A stretch of 48,482 nt of DNA from Candidatus Thalassarchaeum betae (GTDB lineage: Archaea; Thermoplasmatota; Poseidoniia; Poseidoniales; Thalassarchaeaceae), in assembly GCA_022447095.1 (NCBI GenBank), contig JAKUUP010000009.1, forward strand, positions 1 to 48,482, given 5' to 3'. A program made the position numbers and the translations under genes. Positions 15,085 to 23,817 of the stretch are shown here, piece after piece; the stretch's first letter is position 1, and each line of letters opens with the position of its first letter. A model generated the notes under the pieces. It was not told where the DNA came from and ran no database searches. It saw only the letters and a program-made list of their open reading frames with translations.

Positions 15085-15807
15085 ATGCGGGGCTTCCATC
15101 TGATACAGAACGTCCTGTCTGTGCTGGTGATGCTGTTCATCGCAGTGATCTGGGGGATTTCGGCTGCTCCTGGCTATCTCATCGTGATGTGGATCAGGGA
15201 CCGCGTGGTCGGCGAGGGTCTGCTAATGGAGGCTATAGGAACGGGCATTGGGATCGGTCTGGGCTACCTCTGCTGGGGAATCTGCATGGTCTTGCTCTGT
15301 GGGTTTCTGGGTGGACTATTACGGCCCAGACTCGATGAAGGCAGGGTGCCTCTGGAGTCGTTTACAACAATCCAATGGGCTTGGTCAATGATATTCCACC
15401 GCTCTGCCCTGCTCTTCCTGTGGGTGCTTGTACCCTCATTCCTCGGCAACGTGTACTACAGATTGATGGGGGCAAAGATCGGCAAGGGCGCCCAACTGAA
15501 CACGGACAATATCAACGATGCGGGGATGGTGACTCTCGGGGAAGGGGTCGTGATGGGTGGTCACGCCACCATCAACGCGCACCTCACTGAGAAGGGCGAG
15601 CTGGTGCTGTCCCCGGTCAAGGTCGGTGACGGTGCTTTGCTAGGTACGGGAAGCATCGTTCAGCCCGGATGTGTGATCGGGGAAGGCGCTGTAGTTGCAT
15701 CTAGGGCCGTGGTGCCAAAATGGACCGAGATTCCCCCTGGAGAGATCTGGGGCGGGATACCTGCTAAGTGCATCAGGCTGGCTGACGGTACGAAACCGGG
15801 TGATTGA
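15085..15807 (+). CDS. Membrane-anchored hexapeptide-repeat acyltransferase-like protein
   Basis: The first ~130 residues hold three to four membrane helices; the rest is a left-handed beta-helix of hexapeptide repeats (IGKGAQLN, MVTLGEGVVMGGHATINAHL, VKVGDGALLGTGSIVQPGCV, IGEGAVVASRAVV) ending in the usual PPGEIWGGIPAKCIR stretch. Such enzymes move acyl or acetyl groups; the layout is like the terminal region of NRPS-associated membrane transferases. The substrate is unknown. Preceded by GGGGTG and co-oriented with the zinc-finger gene that starts at the very next base after its stop. Confidence 0.8.
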   Translation: MRGFHLIQNVLSVLVMLFIAVIWGISAAPGYLIVMWIRDRVVGEGLLMEAIGTGIGIGLGYLCWGICMVLLCGFLGGLLRPRLDEGRVPLESFTTIQWAWSMIFHRSALLFLWVLVPSFLGNVYYRLMGAKIGKGAQLNTDNINDAGMVTLGEGVVMGGHATINAHLTEKGELVLSPVKVGDGALLGTGSIVQPGCVIGEGAVVASRAVVPKWTEIPPGEIWGGIPAKCIRLADGTKPGD

Positions 15808-16701
15808 ATGACCAAGTGCAAGGGCTCCAATGAGGATGGTTCAATTTGCGGGCGGAACGCCATGTACAAGTCCGAATACTGCAAGGGTCACCAAGTCCAG
15901 GATTCGTCCGTAAACCTCTGCATGGGTAAGAGCCCGGCTGGCAAACCCTGCTCTAGGTTAGCGCTCGAAGGCTTTCTATTCTGCAGGCAGCACAGGGTCC
16001 AGATAGCTGATCTCGAAAAGCTCCAATGCCCCCGGGGATGCGGTCTGCTAACTTACAAATTGTTAGGCAACAAAGGCGGGTACTATGTTTGCAAAGAATG
16101 CAAAGGTTCAGCTCTAAATGCAAAAATGATGGAAACAAGGCTTTCGGAGCACGTTGGAACCCTCAACGAGCTTCTTGAGAGTGGTGAGGAGTGTTCTCTG
16201 AAGTGCCCTAATTGCGAGAGGAAGATGCTAGAGTTCAGAGTGGCCTACGTAATCGAAGGAGGAGGCGGGCCCGGGTTTGGTGGCGGCGGCATCCCCACGG
16301 GGGGTGGCGGGGCAGGAATAATTCTCGGTATCGTTCTAATCGCAGTAATTGTAGCAGCTTCTGAAGCCTCCAAATCCAAGTCGGGTGGCGCCGAATATGA
16401 CCAAACTACCAGGGAGACCATGCTAATCGATGGGTGTCGAGAATGCGGGACATTCTGGTTCGATGGCAATGAGTTGAGTATTGCACGTCAAAGCGTTTCA
16501 ATCGAGGGCAGGAGTCCAGCAGATTTTGCTCGAATCGAGGCTGAGGAGAAGGAGAAGGAAGAGGCTCGGGCGTTGGCAAGAGATTCGAGGGGGAGGGCTG
16601 CCAACACGACGTGTCTGCATATCGACGAAAAGAACGGTAAGAAATGTCGACGAGTCACATTTCGACGTACTGAGTACTGCTACATGCACCAGTCGGAGTG
16701 A
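15808..16701 (+). CDS. Multi-zinc-finger membrane protein with split zf-TFIIB-like motif
   Basis: The 297-residue protein has three copies of a C-x~9-C-x~10-C-x2-H finger (residues 4-28, 38-62 and 269-294), similar to the small DUF5763-like module. In between are CPRGC (74-78) with CKEC (95-98), and CPNC (133-136) with CREC (210-213) followed by GTFWFDGNEL, the two halves of a zf-TFIIB-like ribbon. Those halves are separated by ~70 residues holding a glycine run and a membrane-like helix (IILGIVLIAVIVAASEA, 171-187). A charged helix (~240-262) precedes the last finger. Function is unknown; nucleic-acid or protein binding at the membrane is possible. Base composition is locally less GC-rich than its neighbours. 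Confidence 0.7.
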   Translation: MTKCKGSNEDGSICGRNAMYKSEYCKGHQVQDSSVNLCMGKSPAGKPCSRLALEGFLFCRQHRVQIADLEKLQCPRGCGLLTYKLLGNKGGYYVCKECKGSALNAKMMETRLSEHVGTLNELLESGEECSLKCPNCERKMLEFRVAYVIEGGGGPGFGGGGIPTGGGGAGIILGIVLIAVIVAASEASKSKSGGAEYDQTTRETMLIDGCRECGTFWFDGNELSIARQSVSIEGRSPADFARIEAEEKEKEEARALARDSRGRAANTTCLHIDEKNGKKCRRVTFRRTEYCYMHQSE

Positions 16702-17346
16702 TCAGGACTCGTTCGCTTCGGACTCGTCGGTGTCGCCCTCGTCATCGCCGTCTACGAGGTCCTCGACCTCTTCCGCGATTGAATCAAGCGCCTCTTCCAT
16801 GCGCTCCTTGAAGGTCTCTGACTTGTCCATGATATCCTTGGCCGCCTCGACTGCTCTGTCTATCATGCTGTAACGGGTGTTCATCGCCTCGCTCAGATCC
16901 TCGAACAACTGCATGTGCTGGACGTACCAGTCGTCTCGGGCCCCGAGCTCTGCGTTGGCCACCCGGTTGGACTCGTCGAGTTCCTCGGCCAGCTCGAAGA
17001 CACGTCCTAGACGCGCTGATTCGCGAGTGTACATCTCCTCCATCTTCTCGAGCTCGGGCTCCAAGTGCTCGACGCGCTTGGCGGTCTTGGCTCCCACGAT
17101 TTCGATGTCGTGGATCTTCGCCTCCTTGTCCGAGAGCAGGGACTCCAGCCCCTCCTTGTCGATCTCCTTGTCGATGGCTTCCTTCTCGAGGACCTCTATG
17201 ATCGCCTTCCTCTCTTCGAGCTCTTCCTCGGCCTTCTTGTAAGCGACGTACAGCTTCTCCAAGCGGTCGGTCTCCTCGGCCAGTCTCTCCTCTAGTTGGC
17301 CGATACGCGTCTCAGGCGTGATAGTGCCTTCCTCATCCTCACTCAT
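16702..17346 (-). CDS. Acidic coiled-coil protein, 214 aa
   Basis: Nearly the whole protein is predicted helix with strong heptad character (EERLAEETDRLEKLYVAYKK, EELEERKAIIEVLEKEAIDK), then an acidic tail (DGDDEGDTDES). No enzymatic motif, signal peptide or membrane span is seen. It could be a structural or SMC-like accessory protein, but similarity of coiled coils is not informative. Start ATG 17346 is chosen because a hairpin lies directly upstream; the open frame reaches further but with arginine/proline-rich, unlikely residues. The stop abuts the convergent zinc-finger gene stop (TGATCA). Confidence 0.7.
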   Translation of the reverse strand: MSEDEEGTITPETRIGQLEERLAEETDRLEKLYVAYKKAEEELEERKAIIEVLEKEAIDKEIDKEGLESLLSDKEAKIHDIEIVGAKTAKRVEHLEPELEKMEEMYTRESARLGRVFELAEELDESNRVANAELGARDDWYVQHMQLFEDLSEAMNTRYSMIDRAVEAAKDIMDKSETFKERMEEALDSIAEEVEDLVDGDDEGDTDESEANES

Positions 17347-17347
17347 A

Positions 17348-17366
17348 CGAGCCCTCAAGGGGCTCG
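17348..17366 (-). repeat. Hairpin next to the coiled-coil gene start, near copy of the secE hairpin
   Basis: On the minus strand it reads CGAGCCCCTTGAGGGCTCG, a seven-pair stem with a five-base loop ending one base before the ATG. It differs from the element at 4429-4446 only by one extra G in the loop. Here it would be in the mRNA leader or even overlap the ribosome entry site. Confidence 0.5.
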
Positions 17367-17378
17367 ACCGGTGCATCT

Positions 17379-17386
17379 GCTTTAAC
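17379..17386 (-). promoter_or_regulatory. Possible TATA-like element for the coiled-coil gene
   Basis: Read on the minus strand, GGTTAAAG/C lies about 33-40 bases before ATG 17346. The spacing fits an almost leaderless transcript. Confidence 0.25.
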
Positions 17387-17428
17387 CTCGGCGGAATTAA
17401 TCTCATGTCGGCACGGGGTTAGCCGGCA

Positions 17429-18841
17429 TCATCCAGAGACTGCGGCCACGGTTGCGGACAGCACCGCAGTGAGCCTCTTTGAGGATGGGATATGCAGCTT
17501 CTCGTCGGGGCCGTGTGCGTTGTTTCCGGGCCCAGATGAGCCAGTGCATAGGAACGTGGCTTCCGGATACTTGCCCTGCATCATTGCCATGAACGGGATT
17601 GTGCCGCCTGTCCATGACGCCAGCGGAGGCAGGCCGGTGAGTGCCATCGAGGCCTCGTTGATCGCCTTGCTGACGGCACCCCCGAGTGGCGGGGCGTGGA
17701 AGCCGTCAGCGCAGGAGTCCGGGGAGAATGTGACCTCGGCCCCGTAGGGCGGGTCGGCCTCCAGGATCTGCTTGGCCCTCTCGAGAACCGATTCGGAATC
17801 GACTCCGGGTGGGATCCTGAAGCTGAGTTTCAGGTCGGTGTTTGTTCGCAGGACGTTTCCCGCTACTTGGACCGACGGCATGCCGTCCGCACCGATTATT
17901 GACAAAGTGGGCTGCCAGTTCATCGCGAGTATCATGTCCGCGGTTGAGTCGGCAACTCGGACTAGGGTGTCGACAGTCGGGAGTTGTTCCCAGACGCTGT
18001 TGCCGACCACCTCGGCCAAGGCCGCTGCCTTGTCACGAATATCGGCGCCGATCTCGACGTGCATCTCCGGGACAAGGACCTCTCCGGTGGAGGAGTCCTC
18101 CACCCTGTCAAGGAGCATTCTCTGAATCCTGAACGAGGATGGTATCGAGCCGCCTGAGGTTCCCGAGTGGATGCCCTCGTGGGAAACGCGGACGGAGAGG
18201 GTCCCTGAGACCAGACCCCTGAGGGCTTCGGTCATCCAAACGTGGTCATAGTCGGGGCCGCCACTGTCCAAGACCACGATCATGTCCGGATCGCCTAGTT
18301 CCTCACTCAGCGCATCCAAGTATGGCGGTAGGTCGAATGAGCCGGACTCCTCACAGGTCTCGATCAGGAAGGCGCAGCGGGGGTGCGGAATGCCCGCTTC
18401 CTGGAGAAGTCGGATCGAGGTCACGCAAAGGTACCCCCCGTAGCCGTCGTCGACGGAGCCCCTCCCGTAGAGCCATGGATCTCTGCGAACTGCCTTCAGT
18501 GGGTGGAGTCCATCGGACCAGAGTTCCGGCTTGGATGGCTGCTTGTCCAAGTGCGAGTAGAATATCACCTCTCCTGGACCGGTGCCCTCGATGGTGACCA
18601 GCAGGACCGGGGACTTGTCCTCAATGCGGTGGACTTCGTGGCTCAGACCCGCAATCCCCTGCTCATCGAGCCATGCGCAGAACAGGTCTATTGTGGCGTC
18701 CAGCTCTCCTAACTCCGCCCAGTTCGGCTCGAATAGGGGGGAGAGGGCGTGTATCTCGATGAAATCGGACAAACTGGGCAGGATTGACGTCTCCCAGAGT
18801 TCGTCGCTGCGCTGGACAAGCGCATCGAGGTCTGGCCCCAT
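17429..18841 (-). CDS. M20-family metallopeptidase / dipeptidase
   Basis: A 470-residue zinc peptidase, expected to hydrolyse dipeptides or deacylate amino acids in the cytoplasm. Metal ligands and catalytic residues are in order: YSHLDKQP (His97, Asp99), GRGSVDDGYGG (Asp131/132), ETCEES with the Glu pair 164-165, LDSGG (Asp), and a C-terminal GPGNNAHGPDE with the last His. The lid domain lies between (~215-335). Length matches carnosinase-type M20 members rather than shorter DapE. Substrate cannot be told. It precedes the coiled-coil gene on the same strand. Confidence 0.88.
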   Translation of the reverse strand: MGPDLDALVQRSDELWETSILPSLSDFIEIHALSPLFEPNWAELGELDATIDLFCAWLDEQGIAGLSHEVHRIEDKSPVLLVTIEGTGPGEVIFYSHLDKQPSKPELWSDGLHPLKAVRRDPWLYGRGSVDDGYGGYLCVTSIRLLQEAGIPHPRCAFLIETCEESGSFDLPPYLDALSEELGDPDMIVVLDSGGPDYDHVWMTEALRGLVSGTLSVRVSHEGIHSGTSGGSIPSSFRIQRMLLDRVEDSSTGEVLVPEMHVEIGADIRDKAAALAEVVGNSVWEQLPTVDTLVRVADSTADMILAMNWQPTLSIIGADGMPSVQVAGNVLRTNTDLKLSFRIPPGVDSESVLERAKQILEADPPYGAEVTFSPDSCADGFHAPPLGGAVSKAINEASMALTGLPPLASWTGGTIPFMAMMQGKYPEATFLCTGSSGPGNNAHGPDEKLHIPSSKRLTAVLSATVAAVSG

Positions 18842-18885
18842 GGGCTTGTTGTGTGGTCTTCAGCACAAGGACTCTTCGACAGCAC

Positions 18886-21800
18886 TCAACTCTCGGCAGG
18901 GCCGCATATCGGGAGCGAGCCTCGGTGGAACGGGCAGCTCTCACAGACCGAGGCTGCCTCCCCCGACAGCCTAGCGAAGTCCGATAGCGGCACATCGGAT
19001 GAGAGCGCCATGCGAGCCGTTCGGGCTAGCAGGTCCTCAAGATCGTCCAAGGACTCGTCCAGGATGTCCTCGGGGTACTCGACCATTCTGCCGGTGACAC
19101 CTATCAGAATGGCTGGTGGAAGGACCTCCCTGTACGGGAGGTCCGCATCACGCTTGGCGTTCTCGATACTCTGCAGAGCGCGGTAGTACAGTGCCAGTTG
19201 CATCCTGTGCCTCCTCAGGATATCCTCCTCGGCCTCGCACGCCGGGCCGGGCTCCTCGGAGCCCATCGCGGCGAGCAGTCCGTCCGAGGTCCCGTAGTGC
19301 ATCCTCCCGGCCTCCTCGGTCTTGAGATCGATCGGTCGGATGGTCGAGGCCTCTGGCGTCCTAGTGCACAGGACGAGGTCGATCACCCCGCTCATCTCTA
19401 CGGTGGCCCCGTCCAGCAGCGTGAGGGGCTCGGGCCCTTCCGGGCTCCATCTGTGACGGACCATCCCCCCGAGGTCAGCCGGCAGTGCGATGTGGAAGGG
19501 CATCTCCGTGCGCAGACCCTCGAGGACGTGGTCATCCACGGCAGTTCCCGATACCAAGGCCCCCACAGGGCCGGCTTGCACTCGTTCGACCATGGTCCGC
19601 ACGAGTCGGGTGGTGTGCTTCTCGTCTGCCTGCGGCGGCAGGAGTTCCCTGAACACGACACTGTGGAAATCAGGGTCGGCCATCCTGTCCTCGCGCAACG
19701 AGGTCCATGATCCAAGGAGAGGTCTGCTGGGTCCGTTTTCGCCGGGTCCGGGATTTCCGATTCCTATCTCCACGAGCCTGTGGAAGATGGTTCCGAAGGT
19801 GGCGGGGTCGACGTTCTCGGGCATCCCGTCGTCGGCTGTCCTCTTACCTCCTGGGATGATGGGTTCAGGGTCCATACCGCCTCTGGTCTCGAACCAGTGG
19901 CGACGGGAGCAACTCTGGAAGACCGGGAGCTTGCTGGGGGTGATTCGGATTCGAGGGGGCGTCTCCTTCCGGGCCTCGGGAAGCACAGGCGCTCCTCCCT
20001 CGGTGGAGGTGCGGGCGGCATCATCGAGTCTCTCGATGCGTTGGAGCGGAGTCAGCACGTCGCTTGGTTCGCCGTCTAGGGCATCGAAGCAGTCCGGATG
20101 ATGGATGACGAGCATTCCCGAGAGGGCGGGGTCCTCTCCCAGTGAGGCTTCGGCGAGCATCCTCCCCGGGTCGAAGATGCGCTGCCCGCGGGTCTTGATC
20201 GGCGGCTCGTCCTCGTCATCGTCCGCATCGAGCCAGGGGGAGTTGCTCTCGCCCCGTCGCCAAGAGCCTTGGCGCAGTGACTCTATCCACATCTGACCGA
20301 GTTGCGGTATCGACTGGTCGTATGTCCACGGTACACTCAGACCGTTTCCAGCGGACCATTCTGTTCCCCTCGGCGAGCCTACGATGATCAGCCGCTCCTC
20401 TGCCCTCGTTGCACCGACATAGAGGAGTCTGCGGGCCTCGGCGCTCTTGCGGGCTTGATGGAGTCTCCTGACGTGCGACCAGAGAGCGGACTTCGGTGAG
20501 TCTTCTGTTGACCACGGCTTCGGGTTGCCAGCGAAGAGTTCGGGACTTACAATCAGTCGGCTGCGATCCTCGTTCCTCAGATTGGTCTGCCTGTTCGAGA
20601 ACACGTCCGCTAGTATCACCACCTTCGCCTCCAGCCCCTTAGCGCTGTGGATGGTCATCACTCTCACAGCGTCACTGGGAGGTACGGTAACTGCCTCTAA
20701 GGCGTCCGAACTGCGCTCGCGCAGGTGGCGGACCCTGTCTGCCAGAACCATCGGGTCGCCCCCGACCTCGATGGACATGGAGCGGATGACCTCGACTATC
20801 TGCTCGACGTCCTGTCGTGAGACCGGATCGGGGTATGCAGTGAGGATATCCGACCTGTCGATGGTCTCTTCCAACAGGTCGATGAGCCGCCCGGAGCGGG
20901 AGAGTTCGGACCACCTCTCCACCAGTGCTCGCTGCCGCTCGTTTACAGTGTGCTCCGAGAGTCTGGTCAGCAGGTCTTCTCCGCGCTCCGAGCCGTCGAT
21001 GAAAGTCTGTAGCTGCGCGTCATCGAGGCCGATCAGAACAGAGCGGGCGACCCAAGCAGCGTGATGACGGGAGCGTGGTCTGGCGATGAACTGCAGCAGT
21101 CCTTCCAAAGCATGGGTCGCCGGTCTGTCTAGCAAGCCTCCCTCGCGGTCCGCCTGAGCGGGTATCCCTAGGTCGAGGAGGTGTCGGATGACGGTGTCCC
21201 TAATCTTCGGCCTGGTAGGCAGGAGTATCATGATGTCACTTGGAGAGACGGTTTTCTCGGCGTCAATCTGATGCCATTGCCCGTCCGCCGAGCGGACTCT
21301 CACCGGTGAGGCTTCGATCATGCTTCGGACACGCAGGGCGATGAGTAGAGCCTGCCTCTCCATGGAATCAGGCCTGCCCGGACCGAAGGGGTCCAGTGGT
21401 ATTGTCAGGTCGGTTGTCGGATCGGACTCGCCGCCGGTGCTCAATGGACATAGCCACTCGATCGAGCCGGGTTTATCCTGCTTCTCGGGACTCGCGTACA
21501 GGGTCTGGGGGGTCGCATAAAAATCGCCATTGGGGAAGTGGCGATGCCTGTGACAAAAGACATCGTCCCACCACTCGTTCATCACCCTCAGCAGCCCACC
21601 CTCGGTTCGGTAGTTGACTTGGAGTGAAATCAGTCCCTCCCTGCGGGCTTCCACCTCAACACCACCAGGAGCGGGGAGGTTTCTGTCAGTCGCGTCGAAG
21701 GGTATCCAAGCGACTAGGTCGCGGCCGCCCTTCTCCATGTGCTCAGAGGCGCTCGCGATGGTGATTGCATGGGCGTTTCGGGGGTCGCGGCTGTGTGTGT

Positions 21801-23817
21801 CGCTCCGGAGTGCAGGTTTGCGAGTGAGTTCGGGTACGCTGGCGAACTCGTGGGAGTTGACCTTTCTGAGGTAGTTTGCGAATTCGAGGAAGCCGGTGAC
21901 CTCGGCCTGCCTGAAAGCGTAGATGCTCTGCTTGACGTCGCCGACATAGCAGACCGTGGGTTGCCATGGGGTGTCGGGGGTCCGTGGGTCGCCTTCTTCG
22001 TTCAGGCGCTCCCCCCACAACCTTGACAGGAGTCTCCACTGCAAGGGGGAGTTGTCCTGGGCCTCGTCTATGATGAAGGCCCTGTACCTCCGCCTGATTC
22101 TCCTCAGCAGATCGAGTCTGCTCTCCAGATCGGCGCGAATGGCACCGAGATGAGAGGCGGAGTCCCCGGCTCTGCTCGGATCAGACTCAAGTGCGGCTAG
22201 TGCGGTGAATGCCGCCTCAATGTGGTCATCGCGCCACGGGCTGTCGGCCAGAGAGTCCAAGGCACGCTGAATGGATGGGTGGTAGAAGGTCCTGCAGGCC
22301 GTCGGGCAGTTGGCGAGGAGCAGGTCGCCAGCGAGTCTCTGAATGTCATCGAAGTCATGCACCTCGTCACGCTCCTTGAGCTTCTGGACCACGCCTTGGA
22401 ACCCCAGATGAACGAGGTACAGGTCCTGCAGGTTGCGCACCTCTGCCTCGAGCGTGAAGTAGTGCTGATCGGCTCTGGGCCTCTGAAGGCGTTCTGGCAA
22501 CGGGATAGGCAGTGGGGTGAGCGGGGACTCCCAACCAGTAGGGGTCGCTGGGGGGGTGGAGTCGTCAAGCAGCAGGGCAATCCGCGAGAAGTGTAGCAGG
22601 AGTTTGCCTCGGTCGGTCGACCATGTCGTCTTCAGTGTCGATATGAGATCTTTCATGCTGTCTCGGACATGTTCCTTCGTGTTCTTGTTGGCAATCTCGG
22701 AGAACTTGCCTATGCCCGGTACCCAGGAGTCCGAGGGGAACTGAGTATAGGGGAAGAAAGATGGTTTTGGTCCCATCAGGCTGGCAGAACTGACTGTGCA
22801 CACTAGGACGTGGCTCAACCAGGTCAACTGCTCCCATGCCTCAGCGGGCGGTCCGTTCCTCTCCAAGGAGTCCAAGCACGCCATCCTAGACTCGGCTGTC
22901 CATCCTCCTGCGGCAAGCACCGCAGTGTTCTCCCTGACCAATTCACAGAATTCCGAGATGATTCGATGAACCTCTTGCACGTGCTCGGCGATGTCGTCGG
23001 GATCGATGGTTGCCATGATCTGCTGATGTAGCAGTTCGGGTGTGATTCTGCCATCCTCGTCCATGATTCTGCGTGCGGCCTCCTCGATGAACAGAGACCG
23101 TCTGACTAGGCTGCGCAGGACGCCAGCGGCTGACCTTCGGCCCGAGTAGTGGCGGGCGATCCTGTCCCGGGCGGCGAGCACCTCGGGGGCGATGTGGGCG
23201 GGAATACCGGCATCCACGGCATCTCCGATGTGCGATGTCGAGCTTGGTAGCCTCCACAGGGTGTTGAGAGCGGAGTCAATCAGCAATATCCTGCCTGCTT
23301 CAGAGATGTTCTCGCGGCTGAGAGCGTCACCCAGTATGCCGCGATAGGGTGCTACGAGTTGATTGAGGAACGAGTCGATAGTTCCTATCGGGGCGTCCTC
23401 GAGCAGCGTCAGCAGCTGCTCGCCGAAGCCCTCGTGCCTGATTCTAGGGTCGCTCCGGTGGGTGCCGTCATCACCTGTTGGGCCGGGTCGCAGCCGGGCA
23501 ACGGTCCGTCGCAGACGGTCCCTCATCTCATCCGCCGCCCGGTTGGTGAAGGTCAGTAGCACGACCTCCCCCGGGAGCATGCCGCCCCACTCGCGCAGAT
23601 CCATGCGCTCGGAGGCAGGAGCTAGGATCATTCCTCCTTGCAGCCTCGATGGCCGCTCCGGCTGAGGAAGGAGTCTGGTAGCTCGCTGGTCCTCGGCGAG
23701 ATAGTGCTCGATGACCCGATCGATGATGGTGCTGGTCTTTCCTGTGCCAGCCCCAGCGTCGATGACGATGTGGGCATCCAGATTCAACGCCAGTCTCTGT
23801 GCAGTATTCAGACGCAT
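18886..23817 (-). CDS. AddA-like UvrD-family helicase with C-terminal Fe-S type nuclease domain
   Basis: A 1643-residue superfamily 1A helicase with a complete motor: Walker A AGAGTGKT (21-28), motif Ia LTFTNRAADEM, Walker B IIDEAQD (~584), motif III GDVKQSIYAFRQAE, motif IV NYRTEGG, motif V TIHSAKGLEAKVV and motif VI YVGATRAEER (~1130). The C-terminal ~350 residues are a PD-(D/E)XK nuclease: IDLKT (~1495), Q-x3-Y (QLALYYRAL), and cysteines FQSC (~1302) with CESCPFHRGSLPIC (~1620) that look like the four-Cys iron-sulfur staple. Bacterial AddA is ~1230 residues and usually lacks that staple, so this is a larger variant. Predicted to unwind and resect DNA ends with the neighbour, whose stop overlaps this ATG by one base (TGATG). 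Confidence 0.88.
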   Translation of the reverse strand: MRLNTAQRLALNLDAHIVIDAGAGTGKTSTIIDRVIEHYLAEDQRATRLLPQPERPSRLQGGMILAPASERMDLREWGGMLPGEVVLLTFTNRAADEMRDRLRRTVARLRPGPTGDDGTHRSDPRIRHEGFGEQLLTLLEDAPIGTIDSFLNQLVAPYRGILGDALSRENISEAGRILLIDSALNTLWRLPSSTSHIGDAVDAGIPAHIAPEVLAARDRIARHYSGRRSAAGVLRSLVRRSLFIEEAARRIMDEDGRITPELLHQQIMATIDPDDIAEHVQEVHRIISEFCELVRENTAVLAAGGWTAESRMACLDSLERNGPPAEAWEQLTWLSHVLVCTVSSASLMGPKPSFFPYTQFPSDSWVPGIGKFSEIANKNTKEHVRDSMKDLISTLKTTWSTDRGKLLLHFSRIALLLDDSTPPATPTGWESPLTPLPIPLPERLQRPRADQHYFTLEAEVRNLQDLYLVHLGFQGVVQKLKERDEVHDFDDIQRLAGDLLLANCPTACRTFYHPSIQRALDSLADSPWRDDHIEAAFTALAALESDPSRAGDSASHLGAIRADLESRLDLLRRIRRRYRAFIIDEAQDNSPLQWRLLSRLWGERLNEEGDPRTPDTPWQPTVCYVGDVKQSIYAFRQAEVTGFLEFANYLRKVNSHEFASVPELTRKPALRSDTHSRDPRNAHAITIASASEHMEKGGRDLVAWIPFDATDRNLPAPGGVEVEARREGLISLQVNYRTEGGLLRVMNEWWDDVFCHRHRHFPNGDFYATPQTLYASPEKQDKPGSIEWLCPLSTGGESDPTTDLTIPLDPFGPGRPDSMERQALLIALRVRSMIEASPVRVRSADGQWHQIDAEKTVSPSDIMILLPTRPKIRDTVIRHLLDLGIPAQADREGGLLDRPATHALEGLLQFIARPRSRHHAAWVARSVLIGLDDAQLQTFIDGSERGEDLLTRLSEHTVNERQRALVERWSELSRSGRLIDLLEETIDRSDILTAYPDPVSRQDVEQIVEVIRSMSIEVGGDPMVLADRVRHLRERSSDALEAVTVPPSDAVRVMTIHSAKGLEAKVVILADVFSNRQTNLRNEDRSRLIVSPELFAGNPKPWSTEDSPKSALWSHVRRLHQARKSAEARRLLYVGATRAEERLIIVGSPRGTEWSAGNGLSVPWTYDQSIPQLGQMWIESLRQGSWRRGESNSPWLDADDDEDEPPIKTRGQRIFDPGRMLAEASLGEDPALSGMLVIHHPDCFDALDGEPSDVLTPLQRIERLDDAARTSTEGGAPVLPEARKETPPRIRITPSKLPVFQSCSRRHWFETRGGMDPEPIIPGGKRTADDGMPENVDPATFGTIFHRLVEIGIGNPGPGENGPSRPLLGSWTSLREDRMADPDFHSVVFRELLPPQADEKHTTRLVRTMVERVQAGPVGALVSGTAVDDHVLEGLRTEMPFHIALPADLGGMVRHRWSPEGPEPLTLLDGATVEMSGVIDLVLCTRTPEASTIRPIDLKTEEAGRMHYGTSDGLLAAMGSEEPGPACEAEEDILRRHRMQLALYYRALQSIENAKRDADLPYREVLPPAILIGVTGRMVEYPEDILDESLDDLEDLLARTARMALSSDVPLSDFARLSGEAASVCESCPFHRGSLPICGPAES

